Assembly: GCF_021462225.1 (NCBI RefSeq) | Contig: NC_061795.1 | Coordinates: forward strand, 186,001 to 250,000 | Direction: 5' to 3' | Length of the DNA: 64,000 nt | Source: Girardinichthys multiradiatus | Taxonomy: Eukaryota; Chordata; Actinopteri; Cyprinodontiformes; Goodeidae | Shown: positions 10,824-23,100 of the stretch, one piece after another | How the letters are laid out: each line of letters opens with the position of its first letter | Numbering within the stretch: position 1 is the first letter of the stretch | The notes under the pieces: generated by a model | The model's database searches: none | Told to the model about the DNA's origin: nothing | What the model saw: the letters and a program-made list of their open reading frames with translations, nothing else | Translations under genes and position numbers: made by a program

Positions 10824-13800
10824 GTATCATTATGTGTGTTTGTGTGTGTGTGGGTTTACAGAGGAGAGGTGCCTGTCAGAACATGTTAGTGGCCAGTTCT
10901 CCAGCCAGCAGTCCAACACGAGACTTTTACCCATGACTGAGTTTGCCCTTAGTTTTTAAACTGCAATGAGACATTGAAAAGCTCTCAGCTATCAAGCCAG
11001 GGCGTTGCATGCTGGTTTTATTGCTCATCATTTCATTTACAATGACTGGTCACATTTGCTTCAACTCATCCTACGCATTTAATGGAGTTTTAAGGAATAT
11101 TGGACTGAAGGTACTCCTGTTTTTTAATGTAACCAAACACACTAGGCATTTTAAGCTCAGTCTTACTTATTTGTAAAAGTTAACACCTTTATCGTCATAA
11201 TTAAAGATGCACAGAGGAATCTGATGTGTTTGATAAAGCACAAATATGTAAGAATCAGTTTAAAAAGAAACTGCATTTTCTACAACATGTTAGCATGCCA
11301 TTCAGACTGCAAGAGAGTGATAGAGAGAGCAAGACTTTCAGCAGTAAATAGGAAGGATGAATGGAGTAGAGCTCAGATCCTCAGTTCTTTGTTCTTGTAG
11401 CTTTACAATCTTTGTCTGACATGGAACAAGCTGGATTAAGAAAAATCCAGGTCCGAGCTTTATAAAAACTGCATATCAGAAATCGGTCTTAAAATTCTGA
11501 CTAGTGAATCATACTGTTAATGCTTCCCTCTGGTTTTTTCTACAACTAGGTGGAGATGCAATTATTCAATTTAATTCCTGCACTTACTGTGGCAATACCA
11601 GAAGGATTCAGTCTTCAAGACAAAGAAGAATTTCTTTACTTAAGAGGTTTGTGCCTTAGCTGGATGAGTGTTGCCCAATCAGTTAGTCCACCTCACCCAC
11701 ATTTGTTCTTGTTGGCACCTCTGTCCCTGTAATCGGTGTCCTGTTGGCTCCAAACACTTTGCAATGTACTCCTTAAAATCTGTTTACAGGATTCTTCCCT
11801 TATGTTGTCTTTCCCTGGAGCGTTCCCACTCTCCTTTCCCAGGAAGCTCAGCCTGGTGTGCATTTATCCCTGCAGACAGATTCACTGTGTTCACACATGC
11901 CGTCTGGCCGTATAGTTGACCTAGCCTGGTTTTCTGTTTTTTGCTCAGTTTAGTCCTTCTCCTGATGCTGCTTGTATGTTTGAAGTGCCCTGCCTAAAAA
12001 AGGTCTGCCTCTGTAGTATTTTTCACATTTTTCCAACATGTAGTGCCCACCAGGATGCCCACTTGTAAAAGTAAAGTCCTTTTGCTGCCCTAGTACTCCA
12101 AACTACTGCACATTGCAGTGGTAATTCAGTGTGAGCAGGCTGTATTAGAGGAGTTTCTTTCCCTCCCTTCTCTCTCTCGAGGACTCTCCTCATCTCCTCC
12201 CAGCAGATTTAGTGAAAGGTTCAGGACAGGAAATTGATAGAACAAATGGGTCTGATTCAATTTGAGCCTGTTTGCGTGGTGTCACAGCAATCAGACAAGA
12301 TTATGGCCATGAGGAATCTTATCTGGACAAAAGACCATCTGGGGTCATGGAGGCAGTTGCAGTTGAGAAAACTGGTGTTCGTGGTCTTGAACATTTGAAA
12401 CTGTTAACTAGGCTTCTCCATTGAACTGGCTCAAATCAAAAAGCCTTTGCCTCCTTTAATCTGTGTTCCTTTTCAACATTGTTGTTTTAGAGATTGTCAT
12501 TAAATTATTTATTTCTGGAACGTTTCTGGAAATATCCCGTTTTCAGATACACTTGAGCGAGCTTGTTTTTCAGTTCTTCTCTTTGTGCCCTGCGGTTTAG
12601 CTTCAGTCTTTGAAAAGTTATTTTGAATCCTGTAAGGAAAACAAATTCTGCCTTTGTTTGGAAGTTTATGGAGAAGGTTCACCTCGAACAAATTGGCAGC
12701 CCTGGTGCATAACAACACGGGATAAACTTCAAGAGCAATGGCGCACAGTCAGGTTTGCATGACACCAGGAGGTCAAATCAGGGTCAATTCTCTTACAGTT
12801 TCCATAATTACAGTGCTGGGCACACTTGGTTTAGTGCTATTAAAGATGTTCAAATGTCTTAAAATAGGATCATCCCACTTCCTCTACTATGTTCTCTTCA
12901 AGTTACCCCACTAATCTACGACGGGATGTAGGTCTGAGGATTGAAATGGATTATTATCTTATTGAAAGACCTAATAATGACCCATTTTTCTCTTTTCTTT
13001 ACAGCTTTTTTCTTAAAAAAGCTCATGATGCTATACATGCTAGCAAAGTTCCAGAAGCATACTGAAGAGAAACAGGTCCACATCATCACTGATCCTCCAC
13101 CATGCCTAACAATTTTGGGATTTTATAATGTTGAGGGCCCCTAATGAAATCCTATTTTGCTCTTAACGATTTAATTGTATGATGGCTTAAACAAGTCTCA
13201 GCTGAGAAGACTACCTTGTCTCTCAAAAGGAACTCAAACTAAAATAGCTCAAAGCAACTTCCCTTCGGTAGATATTATTATTGGACTTCTTACAGTTGAC
13301 AGTGATGAAAACAAATGACTGTAAATCACCGGTTGTCAAAGAAGGAAACTTCCTCATACCGGGTAAGAACTTGGCGCATGTTCAGTATAAAACATCCTGC
13401 AGCAGTCAGCTTCATTTCCTGCCCAAAAACTTGAGTACACAAGCAAAACTTCAAAGGTTTCTGATGTCATATTTTTACTCAGGAGAAACAGGAAGTCAAC
13501 AATAAATAATTAGAAGTATCCAGAAAACTGATAAATCAAAAAAAGTAGAATAGAACAAAAAGATACATGAGGTATTGCTATTTTAAATTAATTGTGGGTA
13601 CCCACAATCTGTGCAGCTACTGATATATAACATTACTTTATATTAAGGCTTTTTACACATATTTACCAGGACTGCCAATAAACCTGGTTGACAGCGTAGC
13701 AAACATGTTTTAACAGATTCCACGGTGGTGTGATGGGGTATATAATACCATCAGTCTGTTGCATTACTCATCAGGATAAACCGTCATTACATTAGTCTCA

Positions 13801-14985
13801 GGGTTTGTCTTGCATTTTTTTTTTCTGTTTTCTTCTAGTCTGGAGCCTGTGAGCTTTGGATCGCAGACTGTTTATTCCTACTAGCTAAGTTTGGGATGTG
13901 TTTGTGGAAGATTTAGGTCAGTGGGTGAGCAGCTCTGATCTTAATTCTAACACAAGCAACCCATTTTTTTTTAGTCAGTCTCTTATGAGCGTAAAGAGAA
14001 GTCTGTTTACTCTGGGCGTTTATGCTTTGCTAATTTGTGCTGAACACTAAATGACCTGCTGTAAAATAGTTTTGTTTTTTTTTATCAGAGGACACATTTA
14101 AATAAAACTTGACAAATGGAGCAAATAACCAGTAAAGAGACTACTGCAGTCACTGTGCTACGATCCAGAATTTTCTCTCCGCTTCGCTTTTGACTCAGCC
14201 GGTGTCCAAACTGACCTACAGTAGCTCCAGCATGACATCATCTGTGGTTTAAATAAATAAATAATAAATAAATAATAATGGTTTGTGTGCAGCTGGCAGT
14301 CAGTAGCATTTGTCTTTGTGAAGAGTGCTGGATTAAAAATTTTCAGACAACAGCGCTCCTAATCGGGTCTCCTGAAGCTCTCAGAAAAACATAGCTTCTA
14401 CACTCGAAGCACCCGAGCATGAAGCCTCCTCCGTCAGGTTGCAACAGGTTCTTCTCTCCCAAACAAGCAAACGAAGCGCCGTCACTCTGGCCTGGCTGGC
14501 TGTGGAAAACAGAGCGGGAATACTGCGGAGCAATGAGAGACTGATGGGATGAATGGTGCAGATGTGCCATTGTGAGTGTCCCATGGTGTGTTTGAGTGGG
14601 TGGGAGAATGAAAAGGTGAGGAGTGGCTTGTGGAAGTTTGAACATGTTCCCAATGGAGCGGCTGTTTCCATGCAGATCCTGACAGATGACAGGGATTGTA
14701 TGTTCCTTGTATTGGTGCTCTGTACATATAAAACATGCACAGGGGCCACCTGACTGTCGAATGTATATCTGGTTCAGCCTGGGTCTAAGGTCTGGCCCAA
14801 TTCGCAAAATGAAAAACGTTTAGCTTACCTATAATGTTTTTACTAATGTAATGGTATATGAAGTATACAATGCACGTAGGGGTTGTAGAGTGACACAAAT
14901 GTTTGTATTTCTTTAACATGATTCTGTTGTATATGACACAACTATAAGAATAATTCACTTAGATCAGATTTATGCAAAGATTCAA
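10824..14985. other. No established gene; AT-rich simple repeat near 14251-14280
   Basis: Mostly unique intronic sequence. It includes a possible isolated exon at 11550-11646 (+), a TTTA/TAAA-type microsatellite at about 14251-14280 and a relatively GC-rich block at 14340-14780 with open frames on both strands. None has a recognisable domain. Confidence 0.45.
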
Positions 14986-14989
14986 TATT

Positions 14990-15480
14990 GTGTGTCCTTC
15001 TGTAAAGCTCCTGCAATTCCTTCTGGCATCCTGGGTATCAATCTGTGCCCAATTGGGAACGACAGTGTCCCATTCTTGCTTTATTGTTGTTGATTACAAT
15101 TTCTTAGCTTTGGTTTATCCTAATTCTTTTTAAGAACTGATACATTCTCTGTGATGGTAATGTCTGTAATTGTTCACTTAGCCACATGTCCAAAATGTCA
15201 ATCTTCTGATCTTTGAGCCACTTCATCCTTTTTGCCTGCTGACATGGTGCTCCATCAAGCCAGAAAGTACGCTGATCAACACCAAACTGTGTTGTTGATT
15301 GAGGCTGCTTTTGGGGGACATTTTGAATCCAGTCTTTACCCGTGTGCAGAAGTGTGAGTGTGACCCTCGATTTGGATAAGAAGCAATCAGGTCAACCAAT
15401 ACAGGATTTTCTGTTGCCGATTTGATTTTTTAAAATTCAGGGTGGACAATTGGCAATATTTTAAGCTGTTACAGTTTATT
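14990..15480 (-). mobile_element. Degenerate Tc1-like transposon remnant
   Basis: Reading the minus strand, the block encodes FWLDGAPCQQAKRMKWLKDQ, which resembles the second-Asp region of Tc1 transposases (QDGAPCHxA...WL), followed by the linker to the Glu block. No long frame or clear TIR remains. Boundaries are approximate. Confidence 0.6.
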
Positions 15481-15484
15481 TAAT

Positions 15485-15846
15485 TTTGCCTGTATGGTTC
15501 TTTTTCTTTTGTTATTGACAGTGTTTTTGAATATTTGTATTAGGCTGAAGTGAGCTGGTTGAAGCTTATTTTTTCTTTTGTAATTCTATTTATCAAATGA
15601 TGGAGACATTATGATGGCCACCAGTTATTGCGAGCAAAGCTTTTGCTATCTAAGAGATGTCCTCCCTATGAAGCTTAAGATTATGTAAATTTTCCCCCTA
15701 AAAATAACAACTTATGTTTAAGTATAAATATAAATTGTTCTGAAAATGAACCATAAGATGTTTCACTGTTTTTCACTGGTCGTCATGACGGTTTTCAGAT
15801 GTTGGCACACTTTTCCTGGCAGACGAAGATTAAAAAGAAAACAGTA
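15485..15846. other. No gene recognised
   Basis: AT-rich spacer ending in the TA target site of the family A copy that follows. Confidence 0.5.
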
Positions 15847-15848
15847 TA

Positions 15849-17458
15849 CAGGTCCTTCTCAAAATATTAGCATATTGTGATAAAGTTCATTATTTTTCAT
15901 AATGTAATGATGAAAATTTAACATTCATATATTTTAGATTCATTGCACACTAACTGAAATATTTCAGGTCTTTTATTGTCTTAATACGGATGATTTTGGC
16001 ATACAGCTCATGAAAACCCAAAATTACTATCTCACAAAATTAGCATATTTCATCCGACCGATAAAAGAAAAGTGTTTTTAATACAAAAAACGTCAACCCT
16101 CAAATAATCATGTACAGTTATGCACTCAATACTTGGTCGGGAATCCTTTTGCAGAAATGACTGCTTCAATGCGGCGTGGCATGGAGGCAATCAGCCTGTG
16201 GCACTGCTGAGGTCTTATGGAGGCCCAGGATGCTTCGATAGCGGCCTTTAGCTCATCCAGAGTGTTGGGTCTTGAGTCTCTCAACGTTCTCTTCACAATA
16301 TCCCACAGATTCTCTATGGGGTTCAGGTCAGGAGAGTTGGCAGGCCAATTGAGCACAGTGATACCATGGTCAGTAAACCATTTACCAGTGGTTTTGGCAC
16401 TGTGAGCAGGTGCCAGGTCGTGCTGAAAAATGAAATCTTCATCTCCATAAAGCTTTTCAGCAGATGGAAGCATGAAGTGCTCCAAAATCTCCTGATAGCT
16501 AGCTGCATTGACCCTGCCCTTGATAAAACACAGTGGACCAACACCAGCAGCTGACACGGCACCCCAGACCATCACTGACTGTGGGTACTTGACACTGAAC
16601 TTCTGGCATTTTGGCATTTCCTTCTCCCCAGTCTTCCTCCAGACTCTGGCACCTTGATTTCTGAATGACATGCAGAATTTGCTTTCATCTGAAAAAAGTA
16701 CTTTGGACCACTGAGCAACAGTCCAGTGCTGCTTCTCTGTAGCCCAGGTCAGGCGCTTCTGCCGCTGTTTCTGGTTCAAAAGTGGCTTGACCTGGGGAAT
16801 GCGGCACCTGTAGCCCATTTCCTGCACACGCCTGTGCACGGTGGCTCTGGATGTTTCTACTCCAGACTCAGTCCACTGCTTCTGCAGGTCCCCCAAGGTC
16901 TGGAATCGGCCCTTCTCCACAATCTTCCTCAGGGTCCGGTCACCTCTTCTCGTTGTACAGCGTTTTCTGCCACACTTTTTCCTTCCCACAGACTTCCCAC
17001 TGAGGTGCCTTGATACAGCACTCTGGGAACAGCCTATTCGTTCAGAAATGCCTTTCTGTGTCTTACCCTCTTGCTTGAGGGTGTCAATAGTGGCCTTCTG
17101 GACAGCAGTCAGGTCGGCAGTCTTACCCATGATTGGGGTTTTGAGTGATGAACCAGGCTGGGAGTTTTAAAGGCCTCAGGAATCTTTTGCAGGTGTTTAG
17201 AGTTAACTCGTTGATTCAGATGATTAGGTTCATAGCTCGTTTAGAGACCCTTTTAATGATATGCTAATTTTGTGAGATAGGAATTTTGGGTTTTCATGAG
17301 CTGTATGCCAAAATCATCCATATTAAGACAATAAAAGACCTGAAATATTTCAGTTAGTGTGCAATGAATCTAAAATATATGAATGTTACATTTTCATCAT
17401 GACATTATGGAAAATAATGAACTTTATCACAATATGCTAATATTTTGAGAAGGACCTG
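15849..17458 (-). mobile_element. Family A Tc1-like transposon, copy A2, complete
   Basis: A complete 1610-bp element with TA on each side (15847-15848 and 17459-17460). The TIRs are about 200 bp long (15849-16048 and 17258-17458). Each contains two related direct repeats: an outer CTCAAAATATTAGCATAT near the tip and an inner CTCACAAAATTAGCATAT at the inside edge. This is the IR/DR layout known from Sleeping Beauty-type Tc1 elements. The transposase is on the minus strand. Confidence 0.97.
16126..17130 (-). CDS. Family A transposase, full length (A2)
   Basis: A 334-residue Tc1/mariner transposase, which would excise and reinsert the element at TA dinucleotides. Residues 1-45 hold the first helix-turn-helix (TAVQKATIDTLKQEGKTQK and following), residues about 49-58 hold a GRKKCGRKRC basic stretch like an AT-hook or nuclear signal, and the second DNA-binding half follows to about residue 115. 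The catalytic triad is Asp148 (LFSDES), Asp238 (HDLAPAHS) and Glu273 (LNPIENLW), with 34 residues between the last two, hence DD34E. The length is normal for the family and no stop interrupts it. Differences from the other copies include Gly27 for Glu and Phe for Ser in CQKFSVK. Whether it is expressed or active is unknown. Confidence 0.95.
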   Translation of the reverse strand: MGKTADLTAVQKATIDTLKQEGKTQKGISERIGCSQSAVSRHLSGKSVGRKKCGRKRCTTRRGDRTLRKIVEKGRFQTLGDLQKQWTESGVETSRATVHRRVQEMGYRCRIPQVKPLLNQKQRQKRLTWATEKQHWTVAQWSKVLFSDESKFCMSFRNQGARVWRKTGEKEMPKCQKFSVKYPQSVMVWGAVSAAGVGPLCFIKGRVNAASYQEILEHFMLPSAEKLYGDEDFIFQHDLAPAHSAKTTGKWFTDHGITVLNWPANSPDLNPIENLWDIVKRTLRDSRPNTLDELKAAIEASWASIRPQQCHRLIASMPRRIEAVISAKGFPTKY

Positions 17459-17460
17459 TA

Positions 17461-19914
17461 CAGCAGGACCTAATTGCTTAACTAATTAATCATAATAAAT
17501 TAGAATTACTATCTTTTTGTAATTAATATAACTCTGATCATTGCTGTGAAGTTTGCCAGACAAATTTTGTCACACTTATAACCATTACATCTTGAAAGTG
17601 TCTTTAATGTCCTTGAATGACCCTAAAGTATTTCAGAGCACGTAGTTTTCCACTGGGCTGACAGTATGCTATATTAGTAAACCCAGAGTTGGCCCAGCAG
17701 GGCAGCAACTTACTGCTATGTTAAGGTGGACACTCTTTCAATCTCAGCTTCTATAAGACATTTCACTGAATTCATGATTATTGTATTTTTGAGAGTTTGA
17801 TGCAACACATTAACTAAAGCATTGCTGCTATGTTAAACGTGGTGCAATGACCTAATGGTGATTAAAGCTTAATTTAATTGCCAAGAACATATTCTGTTTG
17901 CTGAATGTTGCTTGTTTGGTTATATATGCTTGTAATGTGGATTGTGTTTATATTCAGTTTTCAGTCAATCACACCAACATAAGTGTAAAAAGGGCCCAAA
18001 ATAAAGCCCTGTGGAAACTTGGCAACAGATTTAAATAAATTACTGCATGAATAGGTTTGAAACTGTCTTACCGTTAGGAAAATACATCCTTTATGCCTAC
18101 TAGGTATTGTTCTCCACAGTGATGCCTACTGCTTTAAGAGGAATAGGAAGGAGTGTAGTGCTTGACAAGATACAAACAGTAATTCTGCCATGCTCAATGC
18201 ACCACCCAGCTGTTTATTTACCTATGCACTAGTACATTCTGACAATAGACTGTTCATTTTTTTGTATGATAAAATCCCAATAAAAACAAGAACAGTTGTT
18301 GTTACTTTCATTATACTCACAATATTATGCCACCGGAACTACCAGTTCTTCCTGCCACTGCCACAAATTGAGCTCGACCCTGCTGCAATTCAATCAATTT
18401 CTCGGCACGTTTGCAATGTAATGCAATGGAGACGTGCACAGCGCCCCCTACCGAACAAGATGGGTAGCTCAGTCAGCAGGGAGCTGAGGAAGAGCGGCTG
18501 CTGACGTCACTCTGCTGCACCCGCCGCTCGGAACGCTTTTTCGTTTTCGAGTTCTGGGCAGTACTTTGCGGGCAGACCACCAAAATGAAAAAGCAATGTC
18601 TTTTTTTTTTTTCATTTTAATTTAGTGAAGGAATGTGCAGTCTTGAAGAAGAAAATTAAAATGCAAATAGGATGATTGATTACTAATTTTATTTATGGGT
18701 CAAATAATGCAGCCACATTCTTAAAATGAAAAAGCATTTCTGAAAATTTTTCATTTGAAATATGGTAACGATTTGCTTCCATACTGTAGTGTGTTTGGTG
18801 TGAAAATGAGTTTGATTTTTGCAAAAAGGGGAAAAAAAAAAACATGAAAAAAATGTAAACAAAATTAAGCAAAGGGAAAGAAAGAAAGGAGAGGAAAAAA
18901 TTGAAAAAATTATTGTTTGTTGCCTTCTTAATTTCCAAAAATGAGTTAAATTAAAAATGTATTAGAAAACCCTTATTTGGCCCGAGTTACGTGCAGTAAT
19001 AAGACACCCACATAGCCCCTCTCTGCGAACCGTGATACCACTGTACTGCAGTAAATACATAGGAAAGCCTGTTGGCATTACATTGAATACCCCTCATCTG
19101 CTACCCTGCTAAAGTCATTCAGTAACTTGGGAATGAAGGCTTCCAGTTTATAAAATTCTGTGTGGTGTACGGCCATCATGACCCGGTTCTGCTGTATCAC
19201 TGCAGCCACTTGCTGTGGTTTCTAACAGCCCTGCAGAGCAGAGATGAAAGCGCTTTGATGCAGTGCCGTGACTCCCTGCCTTCATCCTTCCCACCCGTTT
19301 GCAGCACAAGCAGCGAGGGGGGAGGATAGGAAAGCTGGGGCAGAGTGAAGATGGAGGGAGATGAGAGAAAAATCCAAGTTTGAATAATAGAGAGCGAGAA
19401 AGGCAATTTTAATCAATTGCCCCAGTTTTAGGGGTTTCAGTGAAATTGAGAAGAGCCTCTTTGCACAGATAGATTTTACTTCTCCTGAGTGCTATCTTTG
19501 CATTCTTTAGGCTGGTAGTAGTAGCTTTTTGTCGTAGGCGAAACAATCTCCCTTCCATCAAAATTTGACCTTCTCCTTGTAAACAAGCAGCATGTGTGTG
19601 TCTGAGAGTCCTTAAAACCTCCAACTTCCATAAAGATCCTTTTTAAAGAGTTCATTAAGTGGTTCTACTGAATTTTAAGCTGTTCATCACTTCCTGCTTG
19701 TGAATACGAAAGAAGTTGCCTTTTATTGCAACGAATGAGGCGCTCCACAGGGAAGAGGTCAAGAAAAATGGCAAAGCAGGTTGAAGAGCTCAGCTATCAG
19801 CCGTCCAAAGCTGATCAGAAACACTGCTCTGAATTTTCTTAATTTCCAGAGGTACACTCTTCAACCTCAAGCATATCACTCTGCTAGTTTAGCATGTAAA
19901 GACTGACTTGAGAT
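17461..19914. other. No gene recognised; GC-rich block near 18410-18545
   Basis: Intronic sequence, mostly AT-rich. A CpG-containing block at about 18410-18545 includes a perfect cAMP response element core TGACGTCA (18502-18509) and gcgccccctaccg upstream. An open frame at 18190-18504 has no recognisable domain. Confidence 0.45.
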
Positions 19915-20114
19915 AAGGCGTTGCGTGGTGTAGCGGTGGACGAGACGCCCCAGTTAAAGATGCTATGGTCCTTAACGCAGCCACCCCGGGTTTGATTCCC
20001 GACCTTGAAACCTTTGCTGTATGTCTCCTCCCTTCTCTCTGTGCCCATTTCCTGTCTGGTTGCTGTCAATTAAGGCCACTAGTGCAAAAAAGCCTTTTAA
20101 AAAACAAAAAAAAA
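19915..20114 (+). mobile_element. tRNA-derived SINE with target duplication
   Basis: The head contains box A-like GTGGTGTAGCGGTGG (from about 19925) and box B GGTTTGATTCC (19989-19999). The body is of the type common in fish (ctttgctgtatgtctcctcc, ttaaggccactagtgcaaaa) and the element ends in an A-rich tail. It is flanked by a 14-bp duplication differing at one base: GACTGACTTGAGAT (19901-19914) and GATTGACTTGAGAT (20115-20128). RNA polymerase III would transcribe it, and a LINE would have mobilised it. Confidence 0.85.
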
Positions 20115-20128
20115 GATTGACTTGAGAT

Positions 20129-23100
20129 GCGATGCTGTTATCATCATACCATCTTGTCATGGATGTTCCGCAGTGGTTAGCAAGTACAGGCAGGAGTTTT
20201 TCACTTTATAATAGAACATAGTTTTACACCAAGAAGCACGTAAGGTTTTGTTTTTATCCATCTGGGATTCATCTCTTATTATGCCGTGTTAAAATGCACC
20301 AATCTAAGATATTCACACCAATGCTCTAAACAGCCGATTCCAACTTAATCTAAATCCGACTTTTCTTTAAGAACTGTAAACAACAACAAAATACTTTTTG
20401 TGTGGATAAATTTAAACTTGAACTGTCTTGTAACAGTTTTATACCATTTCTTTACTGACTACCAATAGACTGATATTAATTAAATTATTTTGTATTGCCA
20501 TATCACAACATGTTCTTTTTTTGCCTACAGGATCCATAAAATTAAATAACAGTGATGTCTTACTCATATTTGCTTAAATATGTTAGATTGTTGAATCATT
20601 AATTCATTTATTTTGACTATACAGGAGCATTAAAAGTGTTTTTTTATGTTCTCTGAAACTGGAAATGGCACACTTTTAGTGATGTTCACTCAGCAACAGC
20701 TTCCACGCTGAAGAGTGTCATTAGTGCGACCTGGCAGGTATTACTGAACACCAGCTGATCTCTCAGTGGATCTTTGCTCCATGCGTGTTGTGAGTCCATC
20801 TGGTGATGCAGATTTTAATTGTGACTTTGGCACAGAGCGCAGTCTGCAGTATTTATATTTCTGTTTTTATTGCGGAGACAAAAATCAACAACACTGGATT
20901 AGGAAAGAAGACATCTGTAGAGGAGAGCTAAATGGCTTAAAAGACAGTCAAGTTTATGAGAAGGCAAGATGGAGGTAACAATGAAGGTTCCCAAAATAAA
21001 CAAAGGAAAAAGACAGAAAGCGCGACATACTATTTGGAAGTGAGAAGCTGAGAAGGATGAATGGCCTCTCAGTTCTAATTTTCAGATGGATAAAAAGGAA
21101 ATAGAGCAGTCTTACAGGATGTCAAGTGTCTCTCGCTTTATGTGGCTTCACCTCCTGCAGATATTTCCTTCCCCCCCGACAGACACAGATAAGACAGGAA
21201 ATGCCTTTTATTGAATTAGTTTACCAAATCCACAGTTCATACAGAGAACTAATTCAACTTTCCCCACTCCTTCCTGCCTTGACTGGTGAATAAAACGGCT
21301 TCATTGAGGAGCAAAATGATGGGCCGATAATCCCATAGGACCGACTGTTTTTATCTCCCACCCTGACAATCAGTGACTCTGCTAAAGCTGGACACATTAG
21401 TTCTCCAACACTGTGTACATCTGTTAAAAAATCTTTTAAAACTACCTCCTCCTTTAGCTGGCACTGACTTTAAATTTGTCTCTCTACTTACAACTCAAGT
21501 AAAATTGTATTGTTTTTTTCTAAATATCTTAATAGCTGAAAGTATTGATTGATTAATTAAGTATCACAGTCACAATAACAACAAATAAATCTGAGTAAAC
21601 AGTATGTCCTTTTATTTTGGTTGCATCAATCTGATAATTGTGCTTTTTTATTTGAACTAAAATCAGTTAGATCACATCGTAGATATTTGTTTTAAATACT
21701 TGTGACAACACCATTGTGCTATGATTTCAGTTTTCCTTTTGATTATAGGATGGCTCTGAAGAACGTGAAGACCATGATTAACTGACTTATTTGTGTCATT
21801 GTCCATTTGTCTAAGCCTGCCTCACAAACATGAAATCCTAGGGGCTCCTGCAGCCAGCTGATGGGATGTACTCAGCAGCAGATGGGGGAGGGGCCGCAAT
21901 GCGTTACCATATGCATACAGCCACAGAAATCTCTGGTCATGTCGAACCTTTCTCTGAGATCTCATTTAAAGGGCTTTAAACCTTTGGAACTGCAGGACAA
22001 TTAGATCACCAGTAATCAGAATTTTGCCATCTCTATCTATTGACCGCTACATATGTCTTGTGAACGTAGACATTTCTCCCTATTTAATCCAAATGAGAAA
22101 ATGGGTTTAAAGGTAATCTGATGAAACCCAAAGTGCTCTTATTGGAAACCTTGTGCCCATGCAGTTTGTACTTCAACCAGTTTAAACATGGCGGGGTTCA
22201 ATCACACATGTGTGTTTATGGCTAAAATACATCAATATTTAATTGTTTAACTGGCATGTACACAGAGCATAACACTTGTTGTTTTCTTGTCATTTCAAAA
22301 AGCCTTGTATTTTGTTTGCAACCAGAAGTATTAGCCCATTTGAGCAGTATTTACTTTCATCAGTCCTGTTTAACTACGCCCACTGGGATTGCAAGGGTGG
22401 AACAAAAGTGCTACTGAACTTCCCTATTACTGAATTTATGTGGAAAACTGATTCTGCCAGGACTAACAAAGCTGTATGAAGCCACAGATCCAAATGCAGT
22501 TCTGTGCCGGTCGACTTTAATCGCATCACCTGCAACCACAGAGACATAAATGTAAACCTGAGCATGTGTCTGGTGTGAAAGTCTCGTGCTGAATAGAGAA
22601 GATACAGTGCTGCCGCAACTAAAGGTGGCAGACCACAGAGCCGTAAGAATGCAATCTTTGCTCTGTTTCTCTATAGAAAAATAGAAGGATTTGGATTTTG
22701 TATCTCATAACTAAGATCTTATTTTATAAATTAGAGAGGGCGGTGCTATTTTTATGTTAAAGGCCTGTGTTCAGAGGTTTACCTGAAAGAGAGGAAACAT
22801 TCTCAGAATTGTCTGAAATATTAAGTAAATGCTTAAGTAAATATTTAATATAATTGTGGTGGGTTGGTAAGCGTTTGTTTTTTTTGTTTTTTTACTTGCA
22901 CAATTTGCACTGGCATGCACACTAACATACAAAACTGATGGAAGAAGGATTAAATTGACAGTTCCTCCCTCTACTTACATCTACAGTTCAACCAGGAAAA
23001 GATGGTAATAATTCCTCTTCAGGACTCAAGCCTGTTGTGAGTTATTTATTGAACCGGCCCATGTTAGGAAAACCACTGAAGGGATGTAGCAGCCAGCCAG

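Noticed and set aside
11550..11600. Similarity of QLFNLIPALTVAIPEG to fibroblast growth factor sequence (LFNLIP)
   Set aside because: Only six residues agree and the rest of the segment does not fit the family.
14343..14807. A 154-codon minus-strand open frame, with other frames open in the same block
   Set aside because: It shows no domain, no convincing splice sites and low-complexity-like composition. A GC-richer block has fewer stops in all frames.
16217..17170. Several 62-109 codon open frames on the strand opposite the family A transposases, repeated in all five copies
   Set aside because: They recur only because the transposons are near-identical; they are antisense shadows of the transposase.
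18190..18504. A 104-codon plus-strand open frame
   Set aside because: No recognisable domain; its end lies in the GC-rich block, which is better explained as non-coding.
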